A stretch of DNA of 64,000 nucleotides from Chlorobiaceae bacterium. GTDB taxonomy: Bacteria; Bacteroidota; Chlorobiia; Chlorobiales; Chlorobiaceae. The position numbers and the translations under genes were made by a program. Positions 19,430 through 27,926 of this stretch are shown here, piece after piece. The DNA lies in contig JABDHL010000015.1 in assembly GCA_012972825.1 (NCBI GenBank), forward strand, positions 62,001-126,000, given 5' to 3'. The notes under the pieces were generated by a model. The model saw nothing but the letters and a program-made list of their open reading frames with translations. It did not search any database and was not told the DNA's origin. Position 1 is the stretch's first letter, and the number at the start of each line of letters is the position of its first letter.

Positions 19430-20287
19430 TTAGAGTCCGCAATTATGCTCGCGACCCCAGAGCAGTTTTGTTCGCAGGATTTCGCAGTAATTCCGGCTTT
19501 CATTAGCGACAAGATTGATGAGCTCGGCAGATTTCTTTACAATGACGACCTCCCGAGGGGCAAGAAATTTCCCGAAATGTCCGTCGCAGTTGAGCGGAAA
19601 CTCTCCGTCAGGGGCATCGACAGAGACTTCGATAACCTTGTCATCGCTGATAACGATAGGACGGACGGTCAGCATGTGCGGGCATATCGGTGTTATCACA
19701 AAAACGCTTGATTTAGGAGCTATGATAGGCCCGCCGGCAGACATGGAGTAAGCCGTGGAGCCTGTGGATGTAGCTATAATAATACCGTCAGCCCTGTAGG
19801 AGCTTAGCAGTTCACCGTCCAGCTTTATGACAAATGTAGGAATACGCGGGTAGGTTCCTTTTTCAATAACAACATCATTCAAAGCTTTAAAGCGCTGAAT
19901 CTCGTTGTTCACAGGGACGGATGCTTCAAGCTGCAGTCGATTATGAATTGAGTAGGTGCCGTTCAGTACCTTTTCGATAGCCCCGAACATTTCAGACTGG
20001 GTAAACTCCGTTAAAAAACCGAGGTAACCCACATTGATGCCGATAACAGGTTTTGTAGCAGCAAAATGCGACGTGAAGAGCAGTGTTCCGTCTCCTCCAA
20101 GCGAGATAAAAACGTCACAGTGCCTGCTGAGTTCCTCAATCGGGATAGATTGTGCTATCTGCAGTTTTTCTGCAGACTGTGTTTCAAAAACATAAGCAAT
20201 GCCCCTCTCCTCAAACCACAAGCCAAGAGTTCGGGCAAGATCCAGCGCAGTTTCCCTTGAAACATTGACAACTATAGCGAATTTCAT
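19430..20287 (-). CDS. nadK: NAD kinase
   Basis: A 285-residue protein with the NAD kinase signature [15 protein letters not shown] near residue 62, [13 protein letters not shown], the NE/D-type region [13 protein letters not shown] and the substrate loop [24 protein letters not shown]. It phosphorylates NAD to NADP. Its ATG overlaps the tyrA stop as ATGA. Confidence 0.95.
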   Translation of the reverse strand: MKFAIVVNVSRETALDLARTLGLWFEERGIAYVFETQSAEKLQIAQSIPIEELSRHCDVFISLGGDGTLLFTSHFAATKPVIGINVGYLGFLTEFTQSEMFGAIEKVLNGTYSIHNRLQLEASVPVNNEIQRFKALNDVVIEKGTYPRIPTFVIKLDGELLSSYRADGIIIATSTGSTAYSMSAGGPIIAPKSSVFVITPICPHMLTVRPIVISDDKVIEVSVDAPDGEFPLNCDGHFGKFLAPREVVIVKKSAELINLVANESRNYCEILRTKLLWGREHNCGL

Positions 20288-21153
20288 TGCTGGTTCATCT
20301 CTTTAAGGGTTTGATAAAGCCGATTGGCATCACTGAAGCGCAATTCAAGCTGCTCAAGGTCACCATGCCGGACGTCCTCCGACAGTTGAGCAAGTTCATT
20401 AGAAAAACGATCGAGTTCCACTGCAATGTTCTCACGGTTTGTTGCGATGATGTCGCGCCATATCTGCCATGAACTTCCTGCAAGCCGTGTAAAGGTGGCG
20501 AAACCAGGGCCTGATTTACTGATTGAGTCTCCACAGTAGGCCATCAGCAGTGTCGATAGCAACTGAGGCAGATGACTTACTTTTGCTATGATGCGGTCAT
20601 GTTCATCCGGTTTCATAAAGAGCGTTGTGCACCCTGCAGAGTGAAGCAGTTCAATGAGAAATGTGCCTTTTTTTCCGGAGAGCAGGTTTTTGTCGTCACA
20701 GAGGATAACACGTCGGCCATGCAGCAGTTCCTCATGGCTTTCATGGTAACCTTGCTGCTCCTTTCCTGCCATCGGGTGCATGCCTATAAAGGGAAGGTCA
20801 AGCTCGCACGCTTTTCGGGCGATAAGTGACTTGGTGCTTGATACATCGCTGACAAGAGTCGTTGGCGGTGCAAGCTGCTTAATCTCTTCGAGGAGAGCAA
20901 TATTGACTTCAACCGGCGCTGAAAGGATAATAAGGTCAGCGCTGTAGAGCGTTTTTTTATCGTCGATGAACTGTTCAAGACCAAGTTCAGTGACTCGCTG
21001 ACGGTCGCTGTCGGTAAAGTTGGAGTCGAACCCCTGCAGCAGAATATTGCTTTCTATGGCCAGCGGTGAGCGCTTTATTGCTCTCAACAGTGACATTCCG
21101 ATCAATCCGAGCCCAATAAACGAAATGCTTCTGATAGGTGGATGCTCAGTCAT
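20284..21153 (-). CDS. tyrA: Prephenate/arogenate dehydrogenase
   Basis: A 289-residue protein from the ATG at 21153. It has the Rossmann motif [49 protein letters not shown], the catalytic-site [18 protein letters not shown] and [14 protein letters not shown]. It makes 4-hydroxyphenylpyruvate or tyrosine. There is no ACT domain. It lies five bases after pyrE and overlaps nadK. Confidence 0.93.
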   Translation of the reverse strand: MTEHPPIRSISFIGLGLIGMSLLRAIKRSPLAIESNILLQGFDSNFTDSDRQRVTELGLEQFIDDKKTLYSADLIILSAPVEVNIALLEEIKQLAPPTTLVSDVSSTKSLIARKACELDLPFIGMHPMAGKEQQGYHESHEELLHGRRVILCDDKNLLSGKKGTFLIELLHSAGCTTLFMKPDEHDRIIAKVSHLPQLLSTLLMAYCGDSISKSGPGFATFTRLAGSSWQIWRDIIATNRENIAVELDRFSNELAQLSEDVRHGDLEQLELRFSDANRLYQTLKEMNQQ

Positions 21154-21158
21154 GCTGC

Positions 21159-21740
21159 TCAACTTTGACTGTTTGCTCTGCTTCCGGGGGCGTCGATACT
21201 CACACCCTCTCTGCAGAGTGGGCACTCTTCGGGAGTGTAGCTTATCACTTCCATTGAAAGCACTGAATAATGGTCGTCAGCAAGCCTGACTCGTCCATTA
21301 CTGCGGTCAACAACTGAACCGACTCCGACGAGCGAAGCTCCGGAACGTTTGATGAGTTCAATAACCTCGGCAACCGAGCCACCGGTGGTTATGACATCCT
21401 CAATGACAAGTACCCGTTCGTTTGGTTCAAGACAGAATCCTCTGCGGATCGCCATGATTCCGTCCTTGCGTTCAGCAAAAATGGTTTTTACTTCGAGCTG
21501 GCGTCCTACTTCCGTTCCGACGACGATTCCTCCGATAGCCGGTGAGATGACTGTTTCGACGTTTTTATCGGCGAAATGCCGGGCAATTCTGCTGCAGACT
21601 GCTGTGAGGTGTTCCGGATACTGCAGCACTTTTGCGCACTGAAAGTAAGTGTTGCTGTGACGTCCGGATGTCAGCTTGAAATGACCCTCGAGCAGAGCGC
21701 CAGTTGTTTTAAAAATGTCAAGCATTGCTGAACTACTCAT
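21159..21740 (-). CDS. pyrE: Orotate phosphoribosyltransferase
   Basis: A 193-residue type I phosphoribosyltransferase. Marks are [54 protein letters not shown] and the PRPP loop [19 protein letters not shown]. It forms orotidine monophosphate in pyrimidine synthesis. It heads the minus-strand group pyrE-tyrA-nadK. Confidence 0.95.
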   Translation of the reverse strand: MSSSAMLDIFKTTGALLEGHFKLTSGRHSNTYFQCAKVLQYPEHLTAVCSRIARHFADKNVETVISPAIGGIVVGTEVGRQLEVKTIFAERKDGIMAIRRGFCLEPNERVLVIEDVITTGGSVAEVIELIKRSGASLVGVGSVVDRSNGRVRLADDHYSVLSMEVISYTPEECPLCREGVSIDAPGSRANSQS

Positions 21741-21873
21741 GAAACATATTAGCTGAAACGTTGGCGAGGAGGTTACTGATCAATGAACCTAAAGATAAAG
21801 AAGCAGTTCCGAAAAGCTAAAGGAAAAAGTAGTGATTGCGATAGCTTATCTCTATGAGTTGTTCTCTTCTTGT

Positions 21874-22299
21874 TTACCGATGGGTTTCAAGGTAATCGCT
21901 CAGAAGGATGCATGCTGCTGCGCTGTCGAGCCGCCCTTTCTGCTGCCGCCCTTTTCTGGAGGTGCCCGAAGCAATCAGGATGCGTTGTGCATCCCTTGAT
22001 GAGTTATGTTCATTGATGGTTTCAACCGGTATAAGGGGGAACGCCTTGGAAAGCTCATCAATAAAACGGTCAACCACACCAGTCATGACGTTTTTTTCGC
22101 CAGTATTGCTGAGCGGGTACCCTACAATAATTTTTTCAATATCATTGTTTCCAAGCATCGCCTCAAGTGTCTTGAACAAACCTGACCGGTCAAAGGTGCC
22201 TAGCGGTTGGGCAAAGAGTCTGAGAGGATCGCTCTGGGCCACTCCGATGCGCTTTGTTCCATAGTCGATGGCAAGTACTCGTTGTTTCAGCGTTAAAAT
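21874..22299 (-). CDS. ruvX: Holliday junction resolvase-like RuvX (YqgF), non-canonical start
   Basis: The RNase H-like YqgF domain is complete only if translation begins upstream of any ATG, GTG or TTG. Codons up to 22299 read LTLKQRVLAIDYGTKRIGVA, containing the family's first motif with catalytic Asp; the first GTG comes after it. The best candidate start is ATT at 22299, eight bases after an AGGGG ribosome site; CTG at 22290 is second. Later motifs are IIVGYPLSNTG, ETINEHNSS and KGRLDSAAACILLSDYL with the last catalytic Asp. Length of 141 residues fits the family. RuvX acts in 16S pre-rRNA processing or as a resolvase. A sequence error at the start codon is the alternative. Confidence 0.82.
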   Translation of the reverse strand: MLTLKQRVLAIDYGTKRIGVAQSDPLRLFAQPLGTFDRSGLFKTLEAMLGNNDIEKIIVGYPLSNTGEKNVMTGVVDRFIDELSKAFPLIPVETINEHNSSRDAQRILIASGTSRKGRQQKGRLDSAAACILLSDYLETHR

Positions 22300-22355
22300 A
22301 TGGCAGTCCCCTTGTTGATTTATATGGTTGTGTTCGTTACTGTTGTGAATAGCTT

Positions 22356-22380
22356 GTAGTTATGATGCCGTCATAGTTAC
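22356..22380. repeat. Imperfect palindrome upstream of the SOUL-protein gene
   Basis: GTAGTTATGATGCCGTCATAGTTAC is symmetric at GTA..TATGA..TCATA..TAC around its centre. It lies in the 215-base gap between divergent ruvX and the SOUL lipoprotein gene, about 135 bases before the latter. It could be an operator, but no regulator family is indicated. Confidence 0.3.
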
Positions 22381-22514
22381 AGTTACAAATTAAAGCCGAT
22401 TTATGACAATTTCAATTTTTGAGGTGATCTCAAGTCATGAAAAACCTTTTCTCTGTTATCATTGTTTCTCTGTATAAGTGTTTTTTACAATCATGATGAT
22501 TGAGGGAGGAAATT

Positions 22515-23135
22515 ATGGGTGCATGGTCGATGGTTTTGATGACAAGTCTGATGCTTGCAGGCTGTTCGGTGCTGGGAAAGCGTACTGCAGATGAACCTCA
22601 TTACAAGGTTCTTTCCCAGGAAGGGGAGATTGAAATCAGGCAATATGGTGAGATGATTGTTGCTGAAACGGTTGTTGAAGGTTCTTACGGGCAAACAAGC
22701 GGTGCTGCCTTCAGCCGTCTTGCAGGATATATTTTCGGCAAGAACCGTGCAAAACAGAAAATTGCTATGACCGCGCCGGTGCTGCAGGAGTCTGTCAGTG
22801 AAAAAATATCGATGACCGCGCCGGTGCTGCAGGAAAAAAAAGGCAATGCCTGGGTGATGTCGTTTGTGATGCCCGAAGGGTATACGCTTGAAACGCTTCC
22901 AGTTCCTCTTGACCCGGCAGTGAAACTGCGGCTGGTTCAGGGGAAAAAGGTTGGTGTTATCCGTTATTCAGGGTTGCATTCTGAGCATAATCTCCGGAAT
23001 TTTGCAGAGAAACTGACCCGATGGCTTGAGAAGAGAGGTGACAGGATACTCTCCGTACCAAGAGCAGCAAGCTACGATCCGCCATGGACTATTCCCTTCT
23101 TGCGGCGCAACGAGGTGCATATTGATATTGAGTAA
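22515..23135 (+). CDS. SOUL heme-binding family lipoprotein
   Basis: A 206-residue protein from the ATG at 22515 with GGGAGGA just upstream. A lipoprotein signal ([12 protein letters not shown], lipobox LAGC) places it in the envelope. The SOUL domain text is clear: [55 protein letters not shown] and VGVIRYSG. The segment KI(A/S)MTAPVLQE occurs twice, with the underlying DNA nearly identical (22767-22790 and 22812-22835). Doubled MTAPV is usual in bacterial members. Family members bind heme or related ligands; the role here is unknown. Confidence 0.9.
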   Translation: MGAWSMVLMTSLMLAGCSVLGKRTADEPHYKVLSQEGEIEIRQYGEMIVAETVVEGSYGQTSGAAFSRLAGYIFGKNRAKQKIAMTAPVLQESVSEKISMTAPVLQEKKGNAWVMSFVMPEGYTLETLPVPLDPAVKLRLVQGKKVGVIRYSGLHSEHNLRNFAEKLTRWLEKRGDRILSVPRAASYDPPWTIPFLRRNEVHIDIE

Positions 23136-23230
23136 GAGAGCTCCGGCCAGATTAAGTGTTGTTGAACTGGTTTTTTCATGACCTTATTATTACATTTTAA
23201 AGGAATGGCTCACGTAATCAAACTCAGGGT

Positions 23231-23458
23231 ATGAAGCCGCATTATTATTTTATCGGAGCATCTTTTTCAATACTGCTATCCATTTACGTCTTTATTTTCG
23301 GTACGGGGGTAAACCATGAGCTGATTGCAATTTTTATCGGGTTATGGGCACCGACAATAGTCTGTGTTGGTATTTTTAATACGTTGCTCGGTATTCTCGA
23401 TGAGATGTGCTGTGCACACAAGCGAATAGAAGAAGGGCAAGGCGGCCATGACCGTTAG
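23231..23458 (+). CDS. Small two-span membrane protein
   Basis: A 75-residue protein with AGGG before its ATG. Two membrane segments are evident (FSILLSIYVFIFGTGV and IAIFIGLWAPTIVCVGIFNT), followed by a charged cytoplasmic tail with a CC pair (DEMCCAHKRIEEG). It lies 42 bases before crcB and may belong to the same operon. No known family was recognised. Confidence 0.65.
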   Translation: MKPHYYFIGASFSILLSIYVFIFGTGVNHELIAIFIGLWAPTIVCVGIFNTLLGILDEMCCAHKRIEEGQGGHDR

Positions 23459-23500
23459 ATCTTTCCTCACTGTGGCCGTGCATCCGGGGAGGTTCGGGTT

Positions 23501-23884
23501 ATGAAACATGCAGGGGCATTGATGCTTGTCGGTACGGGCGGGTTTATCGGTTCCGCAGCGCGTTACATGGTTACGCTGATGTTCTCTCCGCTCGCACCGG
23601 GGTTTCCTTTCGCAACCTTTGCTGTTAATATTTTTGGGAGTTTTCTGATTGGTTTTCTGAGTGAGCTGGCTGTTGCAACGACATTGGTTTCTCCTGAAGC
23701 GAGACTGTTTCTCGTGACAGGTATCTGCGGGGGATTTACCACATTTTCCGCGTATATGTTTGAGTCTACAGCACTCATGAAAGATGGACAGATTTTTTAT
23801 ACCGGCATGTATCTTTTTGGTAGTATCGCAGGGGGGCTGGTCGCTCTCTATTCAGGAACTTTTTTTGCAAAACTCTGGACATAA
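23501..23884 (+). CDS. crcB: Fluoride exporter channel CrcB/Fluc
   Basis: A 127-residue four-span membrane protein. Fluc motifs are GGFIGSAARYMV (G-x-x-G-A-x-x-R-Y), FAVNIFGSFLIGF with the conserved Asn, and GICGGFTTFSAYMFE, the phenylalanine-box region. It lets fluoride leave the cell. I saw no clear fluoride riboswitch in the bases upstream of 23231 or 23501. It is followed after 10 bases by a DUF190 gene, a common pairing. Confidence 0.93.
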   Translation: MKHAGALMLVGTGGFIGSAARYMVTLMFSPLAPGFPFATFAVNIFGSFLIGFLSELAVATTLVSPEARLFLVTGICGGFTTFSAYMFESTALMKDGQIFYTGMYLFGSIAGGLVALYSGTFFAKLWT

Positions 23885-23894
23885 GGGAGATAGT

Positions 23895-24230
23895 ATGGAA
23901 CTGAAACATTTAGAATCACTCCGGATCTTTGTCGGTGAACATGTACGATTCGGTCATCGCCCCCTCTATGAGGAGATCGTCCGTGAAGCCCGGCAGCTCG
24001 GTATGGCGGGTGCGACAGTAATGAAGGGTGTGCTTTCGTACGGTCATGACCTGCATATCAATACCGCGAAAATTGTGGAGTTCGGTCTTAACCTTCCTAT
24101 GATTGTTGAACTAGTCGACTCTCCGGAAAATATTGACGGGTTTCTGCCGTTGCTTGAACAGATGGTCAGGGATTCGGCTGAACGGGTTATGATCACGAGA
24201 GAGAGTGTGCGATCGGGGATCATTGAATAA
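23895..24230 (+). CDS. DUF190 domain protein
   Basis: A 111-residue protein from the ATG at 23895 with AAGGGAGA upstream. The text LRIFVGEHVRFGHRPLYEEI, MAGATVMKGVLSYG and LNLPMIVELVDSPENIDGFL is typical of DUF190, a PII-like fold often encoded next to crcB. It is thought to act in fluoride handling or its regulation, but this is not established. A strong terminator follows. Confidence 0.9.
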   Translation: MELKHLESLRIFVGEHVRFGHRPLYEEIVREARQLGMAGATVMKGVLSYGHDLHINTAKIVEFGLNLPMIVELVDSPENIDGFLPLLEQMVRDSAERVMITRESVRSGIIE

Positions 24231-24254
24231 CCTTCAACTGAAACTTCCGATGAA

Positions 24255-24288
24255 ACAAAAAGGGAAGCCGCAAAGCTTCCCTTTTTGT
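24255..24288. terminator. Bidirectional rho-independent terminator
   Basis: A perfect 14-bp stem, ACAAAAAGGGAAGC paired with GCTTCCCTTTTTGT, encloses a six-base loop (CGCAAA). A/T tracts flank both sides, so it can serve both the DUF190 gene and convergent hemL. Confidence 0.9.
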
Positions 24289-24306
24289 TATAGAGCTATT
24301 CCGGAT

Positions 24307-25602
24307 TTACTTACCGGAAGCAACAAGGGCGTTATAGTTTGCCTTGATGGTTTTTTCCAGATCTGCATCGGTGTGCACGTAGCTCGTGAACATCGCTTCA
24401 AACTGTGATGGAGCAAGGTAGATCCCCTGGTCAAGCATTGAGTGGAAGTATTTTCCATGCTTTTTAACATCTGCAGTGATGGCAGTGTCGAAGTTGACGA
24501 CTGGTGTTTCTGTAAAGAAGAGGCAGGACATAGAGCCGACACGGTTCTGGACGTAATTCAGTCCGAGTTTTTTCAAGTTGTCACTGAAGCCGGCTTCAAG
24601 AATTGCAGCTTTCCTTTCGAGTTCAGGATAGGGATCTTCTTCAATGAGAATTTTAAGGGTTTCAAGGCCTGCGGTCAAAGCCAGCGGATTACCTGAAAGG
24701 GTACCTGCCTGGTAGACATCGCCGAGAGGGGCAACGCGTTCCATGATTTCCCGTTTCCCCCCGAAGGCGCCGACAGGAAGGCCGCCACCGATAATCTTGC
24801 CCATAGTGGTCAGGTCAGGGGTGACGCCATACAGACTCTGCGCGCCGCCGAGAGCAACTCGGAAACCGCACATCACTTCGTCGAAAATCAGCACAATACC
24901 TTCTTTGTCGCACAACTCGCGAAGGGCGGCAAGAAATCCGGGTTGCGGGGGGATAACGCCGGTATTGCCTGCGACAGGTTCGATGATGATTGCAGCAACC
25001 TTATCCTTGTTTTCATTGACGAGCAGCTTGACTGACTCGATATCGTTGTATTTTGCATTGAGCGTATCCATAGCGGTGCCTTTGGTGACGCCGGGGCTGT
25101 CGGGAGCACCGAGTGTCAAAGCACCTGAACCTGCCTTGATAAGGAAACTGTCGCCATGACCATGGTAACAGCCTTCAAATTTGATGATTTTATCGCGTCC
25201 GGTGTAGCCTCTTGCAAGCCGTACTGCAGACATGGTGGCTTCAGTTCCGCTGTTGACCATGCGTACCATTTCAAGCGATGGAACTATTTTACAGAGGAGT
25301 TCGGCAATTTCAATTTCCATTTCAATCGGGGTACCGAAGCTGGTGCCGATGTTTTTCAGGGTATATTCAAGCGCAGCCGTTATTCTTGGGTGCATGCTGC
25401 CGAGAATGAAAGGGCCCCATGAGCCGACATAGTCAAGATAGGTGTTCCCGTCAACGTCGGTCAGGTATGCGCCAGACCCTTTAGCCATGTAAATTGGATT
25501 TCCTCCAACGGATTTAAATGCCCTTACTGGAGAGTTCACTCCGCCGGGAATAAACTTCTTTGCTTTTTCAAAGAGTTCAGCTGATTTGGTAAGTTGAAGC
25601 AT
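24307..25602 (-). CDS. hemL: Glutamate-1-semialdehyde 2,1-aminomutase
   Basis: A 431-residue protein from the ATG at 25602 (a TTG lies three codons upstream). It has FIPGGVNSPVRAFKSVGG, NSGTEATMSAVRLARGYTGR, FEGCYHGHGD, LIFDEVMCGFRVALGG and the PLP lysine in TTMGKIIGGGLPVGAFGGKR. It makes 5-aminolevulinate from glutamate semialdehyde in the C5 pathway, the entry point for heme and bacteriochlorophyll in green sulfur bacteria. Confidence 0.97.
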   Translation of the reverse strand: MLQLTKSAELFEKAKKFIPGGVNSPVRAFKSVGGNPIYMAKGSGAYLTDVDGNTYLDYVGSWGPFILGSMHPRITAALEYTLKNIGTSFGTPIEMEIEIAELLCKIVPSLEMVRMVNSGTEATMSAVRLARGYTGRDKIIKFEGCYHGHGDSFLIKAGSGALTLGAPDSPGVTKGTAMDTLNAKYNDIESVKLLVNENKDKVAAIIIEPVAGNTGVIPPQPGFLAALRELCDKEGIVLIFDEVMCGFRVALGGAQSLYGVTPDLTTMGKIIGGGLPVGAFGGKREIMERVAPLGDVYQAGTLSGNPLALTAGLETLKILIEEDPYPELERKAAILEAGFSDNLKKLGLNYVQNRVGSMSCLFFTETPVVNFDTAITADVKKHGKYFHSMLDQGIYLAPSQFEAMFTSYVHTDADLEKTIKANYNALVASGK

Positions 25603-25711
25603 GTCGGACAATGCTGTTTAGGATTGAACAAGACGTTAAAAGAGTAAGAAAATGCTTGGTCAAGATAGAAATACTCCTGAAGATATAAAACCCCAAAAAC
25701 CGGCAGCGATA

Positions 25712-26497
25712 TTATTTCAGAAGAATTTGTGAAATGATGGAGAGGTTTTTGCCGGGCCTTGCATGGCCAAAATGCAGGGAACAATAGTCCTGCAGCAGAT
25801 TCAAAAGTGTTTCTACGTCGGCGGGATCGGCCTTGATTGAGTTTCCCGAAGGAAGTCGCGTTGATGCGAAAGTGTTTAAAAGGATGACAAGCCGCATCGG
25901 GATGAGCTGTTTTTTTGCACTGCTCTCTCCTGAAGCTCCGGGCAGTGCGAGTCCGCCGGGGTTCATGACAAAATAGAGCTCTTTCAGCTTCATCGATTCA
26001 ACGGCTGGCATGAGCTCCCTTCCGCTCAGTACACAGAAACGAAGTGAGGGCTGAAAGCCCAGCAGTGAAACAAACCGCAAAAGGAACCAGGTATAGAGCT
26101 GCTGAAAATGGACGTCGTTTGAGTAAAGCTCTTCAAGCGTTCCTGACAGCAATTTGAAAAGCGACAGGTTTTTTTCATGACCCTCTGTTGCATGCCGTAC
26201 AAGGTCGATGATCCTGTACAGGACAGCGAATCGATCAAGGTCAGGAGCGGGAACCATTGGGCTTGAAATAAGGTTACCATCAGTGACAAGTTGAATATCA
26301 CGGCTGTTTTTTTTATAGAGCACCAGATCGACAACATTACCTGCACTGAATAGCCCGGACAGCTTGTTTTTAGGGTTGCGAGCACCTTTAATGATCACTG
26401 AAATTTTGCCGAACTCGCGGCTGTAGAGAGAACAGATTTTGGACTGGTCGCGGTATTTGATTTCTCGTAATATCACAGCCCGGGTTTTGATGATCAC
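25712..26497 (-). CDS. recO: DNA repair protein RecO
   Basis: About 261 residues if it starts at the GTG at 26497 (VIIKTRAVILREIKYRDQSK). A longer TTG-started frame to 26575 would run through a TATAAT-like -10 box, so the shorter form is preferred. Family marks are the N-terminal OB fold (LYSREFGKISVIIKGARNPK) and the helical domain with SLFKLLSGTLEELY and LLRFVSLLGFQPSLRFCVLS. RecO works with RecR and RecF to load RecA at gaps. It is divergent from the FmdB-like gene. Confidence 0.88.
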   Translation of the reverse strand: MIIKTRAVILREIKYRDQSKICSLYSREFGKISVIIKGARNPKNKLSGLFSAGNVVDLVLYKKNSRDIQLVTDGNLISSPMVPAPDLDRFAVLYRIIDLVRHATEGHEKNLSLFKLLSGTLEELYSNDVHFQQLYTWFLLRFVSLLGFQPSLRFCVLSGRELMPAVESMKLKELYFVMNPGGLALPGASGESSAKKQLIPMRLVILLNTFASTRLPSGNSIKADPADVETLLNLLQDYCSLHFGHARPGKNLSIISQILLK

Positions 26498-26632
26498 TGC
26501 TTCAGCTTTTTTATTTTTGGAAAAAAAATTATATACCTTAACACCGCCTGCATAAGGCCTGGAGACTATTAACAATCAACTGACGAAGAACATTAACAGT
26601 CAGAAAGAGATTAATCAAGGAGAAACATAGAT

Positions 26633-26893
26633 ATGCCGACCTATCAGTATCGTTGTAACAATTGCGGGAATGAACTTGAAATTGTTCAGAAAATGTCCGA
26701 TGATTCTTTGACTACATGTCCAAAATGTGAAAATGAGAGCTTTGAACGTGTTATTACTGGTGAAGGAGGGTTTGTGCTGAAAGGATCAGGGTTTTATAAA
26801 ACAGACTATAACCCAAACACAAAAGATTCTGCTCCAGCGGCTCCTGCTCCCTGCTCAGCCACTACATGCCCGACCTGTCCCATGGCAAAATAG
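26633..26893 (+). CDS. FmdB family zinc-ribbon protein
   Basis: An 86-residue protein, preceded by AAGGAGAAAC. The N-terminal zinc ribbon has two Cys pairs, YRCNNCGNE and TTCPKCENE, and the family phrase [15 protein letters not shown]. The tail is Ala/Pro-rich and ends with another CxxC-like pair ([10 protein letters not shown]). FmdB-like proteins are small putative regulators of unknown detail. A strong terminator follows directly. Confidence 0.9.
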   Translation: MPTYQYRCNNCGNELEIVQKMSDDSLTTCPKCENESFERVITGEGGFVLKGSGFYKTDYNPNTKDSAPAAPAPCSATTCPTCPMAK

Positions 26894-26902
26894 ATTTCCG
26901 GG

Positions 26903-26930
26903 AAAAGCCTCCCCTTCAGGGGAGGCTTTT
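26903..26930. terminator. Rho-independent terminator shared by convergent genes
   Basis: A perfect 12-bp stem, AAAAGCCTCCCC with GGGGAGGCTTTT, and a TTCA tetraloop follow the FmdB-like stop codon. The last codons of the convergent OstA-like gene lie inside the right arm and loop. Confidence 0.9.
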
Positions 26931-27896
26931 CTGTTGTTGAAACGGATTTTCATTTTCTCTCCATGCAAATTTTGACAGATTAATCTTTTTGTCACCAAGG
27001 AAGCTCTCGGGGTACTGCTTTCCTTCTACATTTCCGGTAACCTTCACCCGCTTCAGAATGCCGTCGTTGAAGAACATCCGGATCATATCTCCGCTGGAAT
27101 AGTTGATGCCTGAAGGTTTACGTTCATTATTATAGAGGTGATAGAGGCTTTCCGCCTGAGAGGTAAGGGTAATGCCAGTTATTTTTGAGTTGTCGTTGAG
27201 CAGAATAACCATAGTCTTTCCACTGAACTGGTCATAGACAATCGGGGAAAGGGAAAGAGTGTCCTGGGCAGCAAAAAAAGCATGGCCCTGTACCTGTATT
27301 TCATCAATACTTTTGCGTTTAACGCTTTTACCGGCCTCCTTGAGATGCAAAAGGATAATGTCGCCGCTGATCTGCTGCCGGTTATGCCAGGCAATAGCGT
27401 CATCGTTGAGCCATATCTGGCTGGTTATTTTATTGACTACAGCTTTTTTTGATTTGCCGGCAAGGGAGTTGTCGAGCATCCGGCCATGGACGTTGCCGTT
27501 TAATTCTCCCATTTGCCGGTCGGTGTAGTAGACTCCATTTTCACCAAAGATTTCAACGCTTTTATCGGTCATGAAGACGTTTCCTGTGAGCACGATTTTT
27601 TTTTCCTGCTCATAACTGGTGGCGCGGTCACATTTCAATGTTAAGTTGTCATGCAGAAATACAACATTGCCTATGACAGAACGGTATGATCCGGTTTCGG
27701 TCTCGCCGCCTTCGATAACATCGGCGTGCTGGAGAATAATTTTCTTTTTTTCACCATGGAGTGTATAATGGTTCAGAGCAGGGAGCATGATAGTCTGAAG
27801 TGCCAGAATAGCAGCAGTCAATAACGTCATTGAAATGTCTCTTCGCATTGCGGGCAACAGATTGATGGCGTTCCGGAAAGTGTTTTCGTTAATCAT
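26916..27896 (-). CDS. OstA/LptA-like protein
   Basis: A 326-residue protein with an N-terminal hydrophobic export signal (DISMTLLTAAILALQTIML) after a short charged start; an internal ATG at 27848 may be the real start. The body is repeated beta-jellyroll text of the OstA/LptA family: IILQHADVIEGGE, VIGNVVFLHDNLTLKCDRA, KIVLTGNVFMTDKSVEIFGE and GELNGNVHGRML. LptA and its relatives carry lipopolysaccharide across the periplasm or bind the translocon. It is longer than E. coli LptA and may hold two OstA units. Its stop lies in the terminator of the convergent gene. Confidence 0.82.
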   Translation of the reverse strand: MINENTFRNAINLLPAMRRDISMTLLTAAILALQTIMLPALNHYTLHGEKKKIILQHADVIEGGETETGSYRSVIGNVVFLHDNLTLKCDRATSYEQEKKIVLTGNVFMTDKSVEIFGENGVYYTDRQMGELNGNVHGRMLDNSLAGKSKKAVVNKITSQIWLNDDAIAWHNRQQISGDIILLHLKEAGKSVKRKSIDEIQVQGHAFFAAQDTLSLSPIVYDQFSGKTMVILLNDNSKITGITLTSQAESLYHLYNNERKPSGINYSSGDMIRMFFNDGILKRVKVTGNVEGKQYPESFLGDKKINLSKFAWRENENPFQQQKSLP

Positions 27897-27926
27897 GTTT
27901 TAATGTAACAAAGCTTTGTTTTTACT

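Noticed and set aside
22767-22835. Near-identical 24-base direct repeat inside the SOUL gene
   Set aside because: The doubled MTAPV segment is normal for bacterial SOUL proteins, so it is not a novel repeat.
23028-23135. Frameshift or truncation of the SOUL protein
   Set aside because: The C-terminal [16 protein letters not shown] is the usual ending of the family, so the gene is complete.
23136-23500. Fluoride riboswitch before crcB
   Set aside because: The region lacks the conserved pseudoknot and loop strings I would expect; no convincing match was found.
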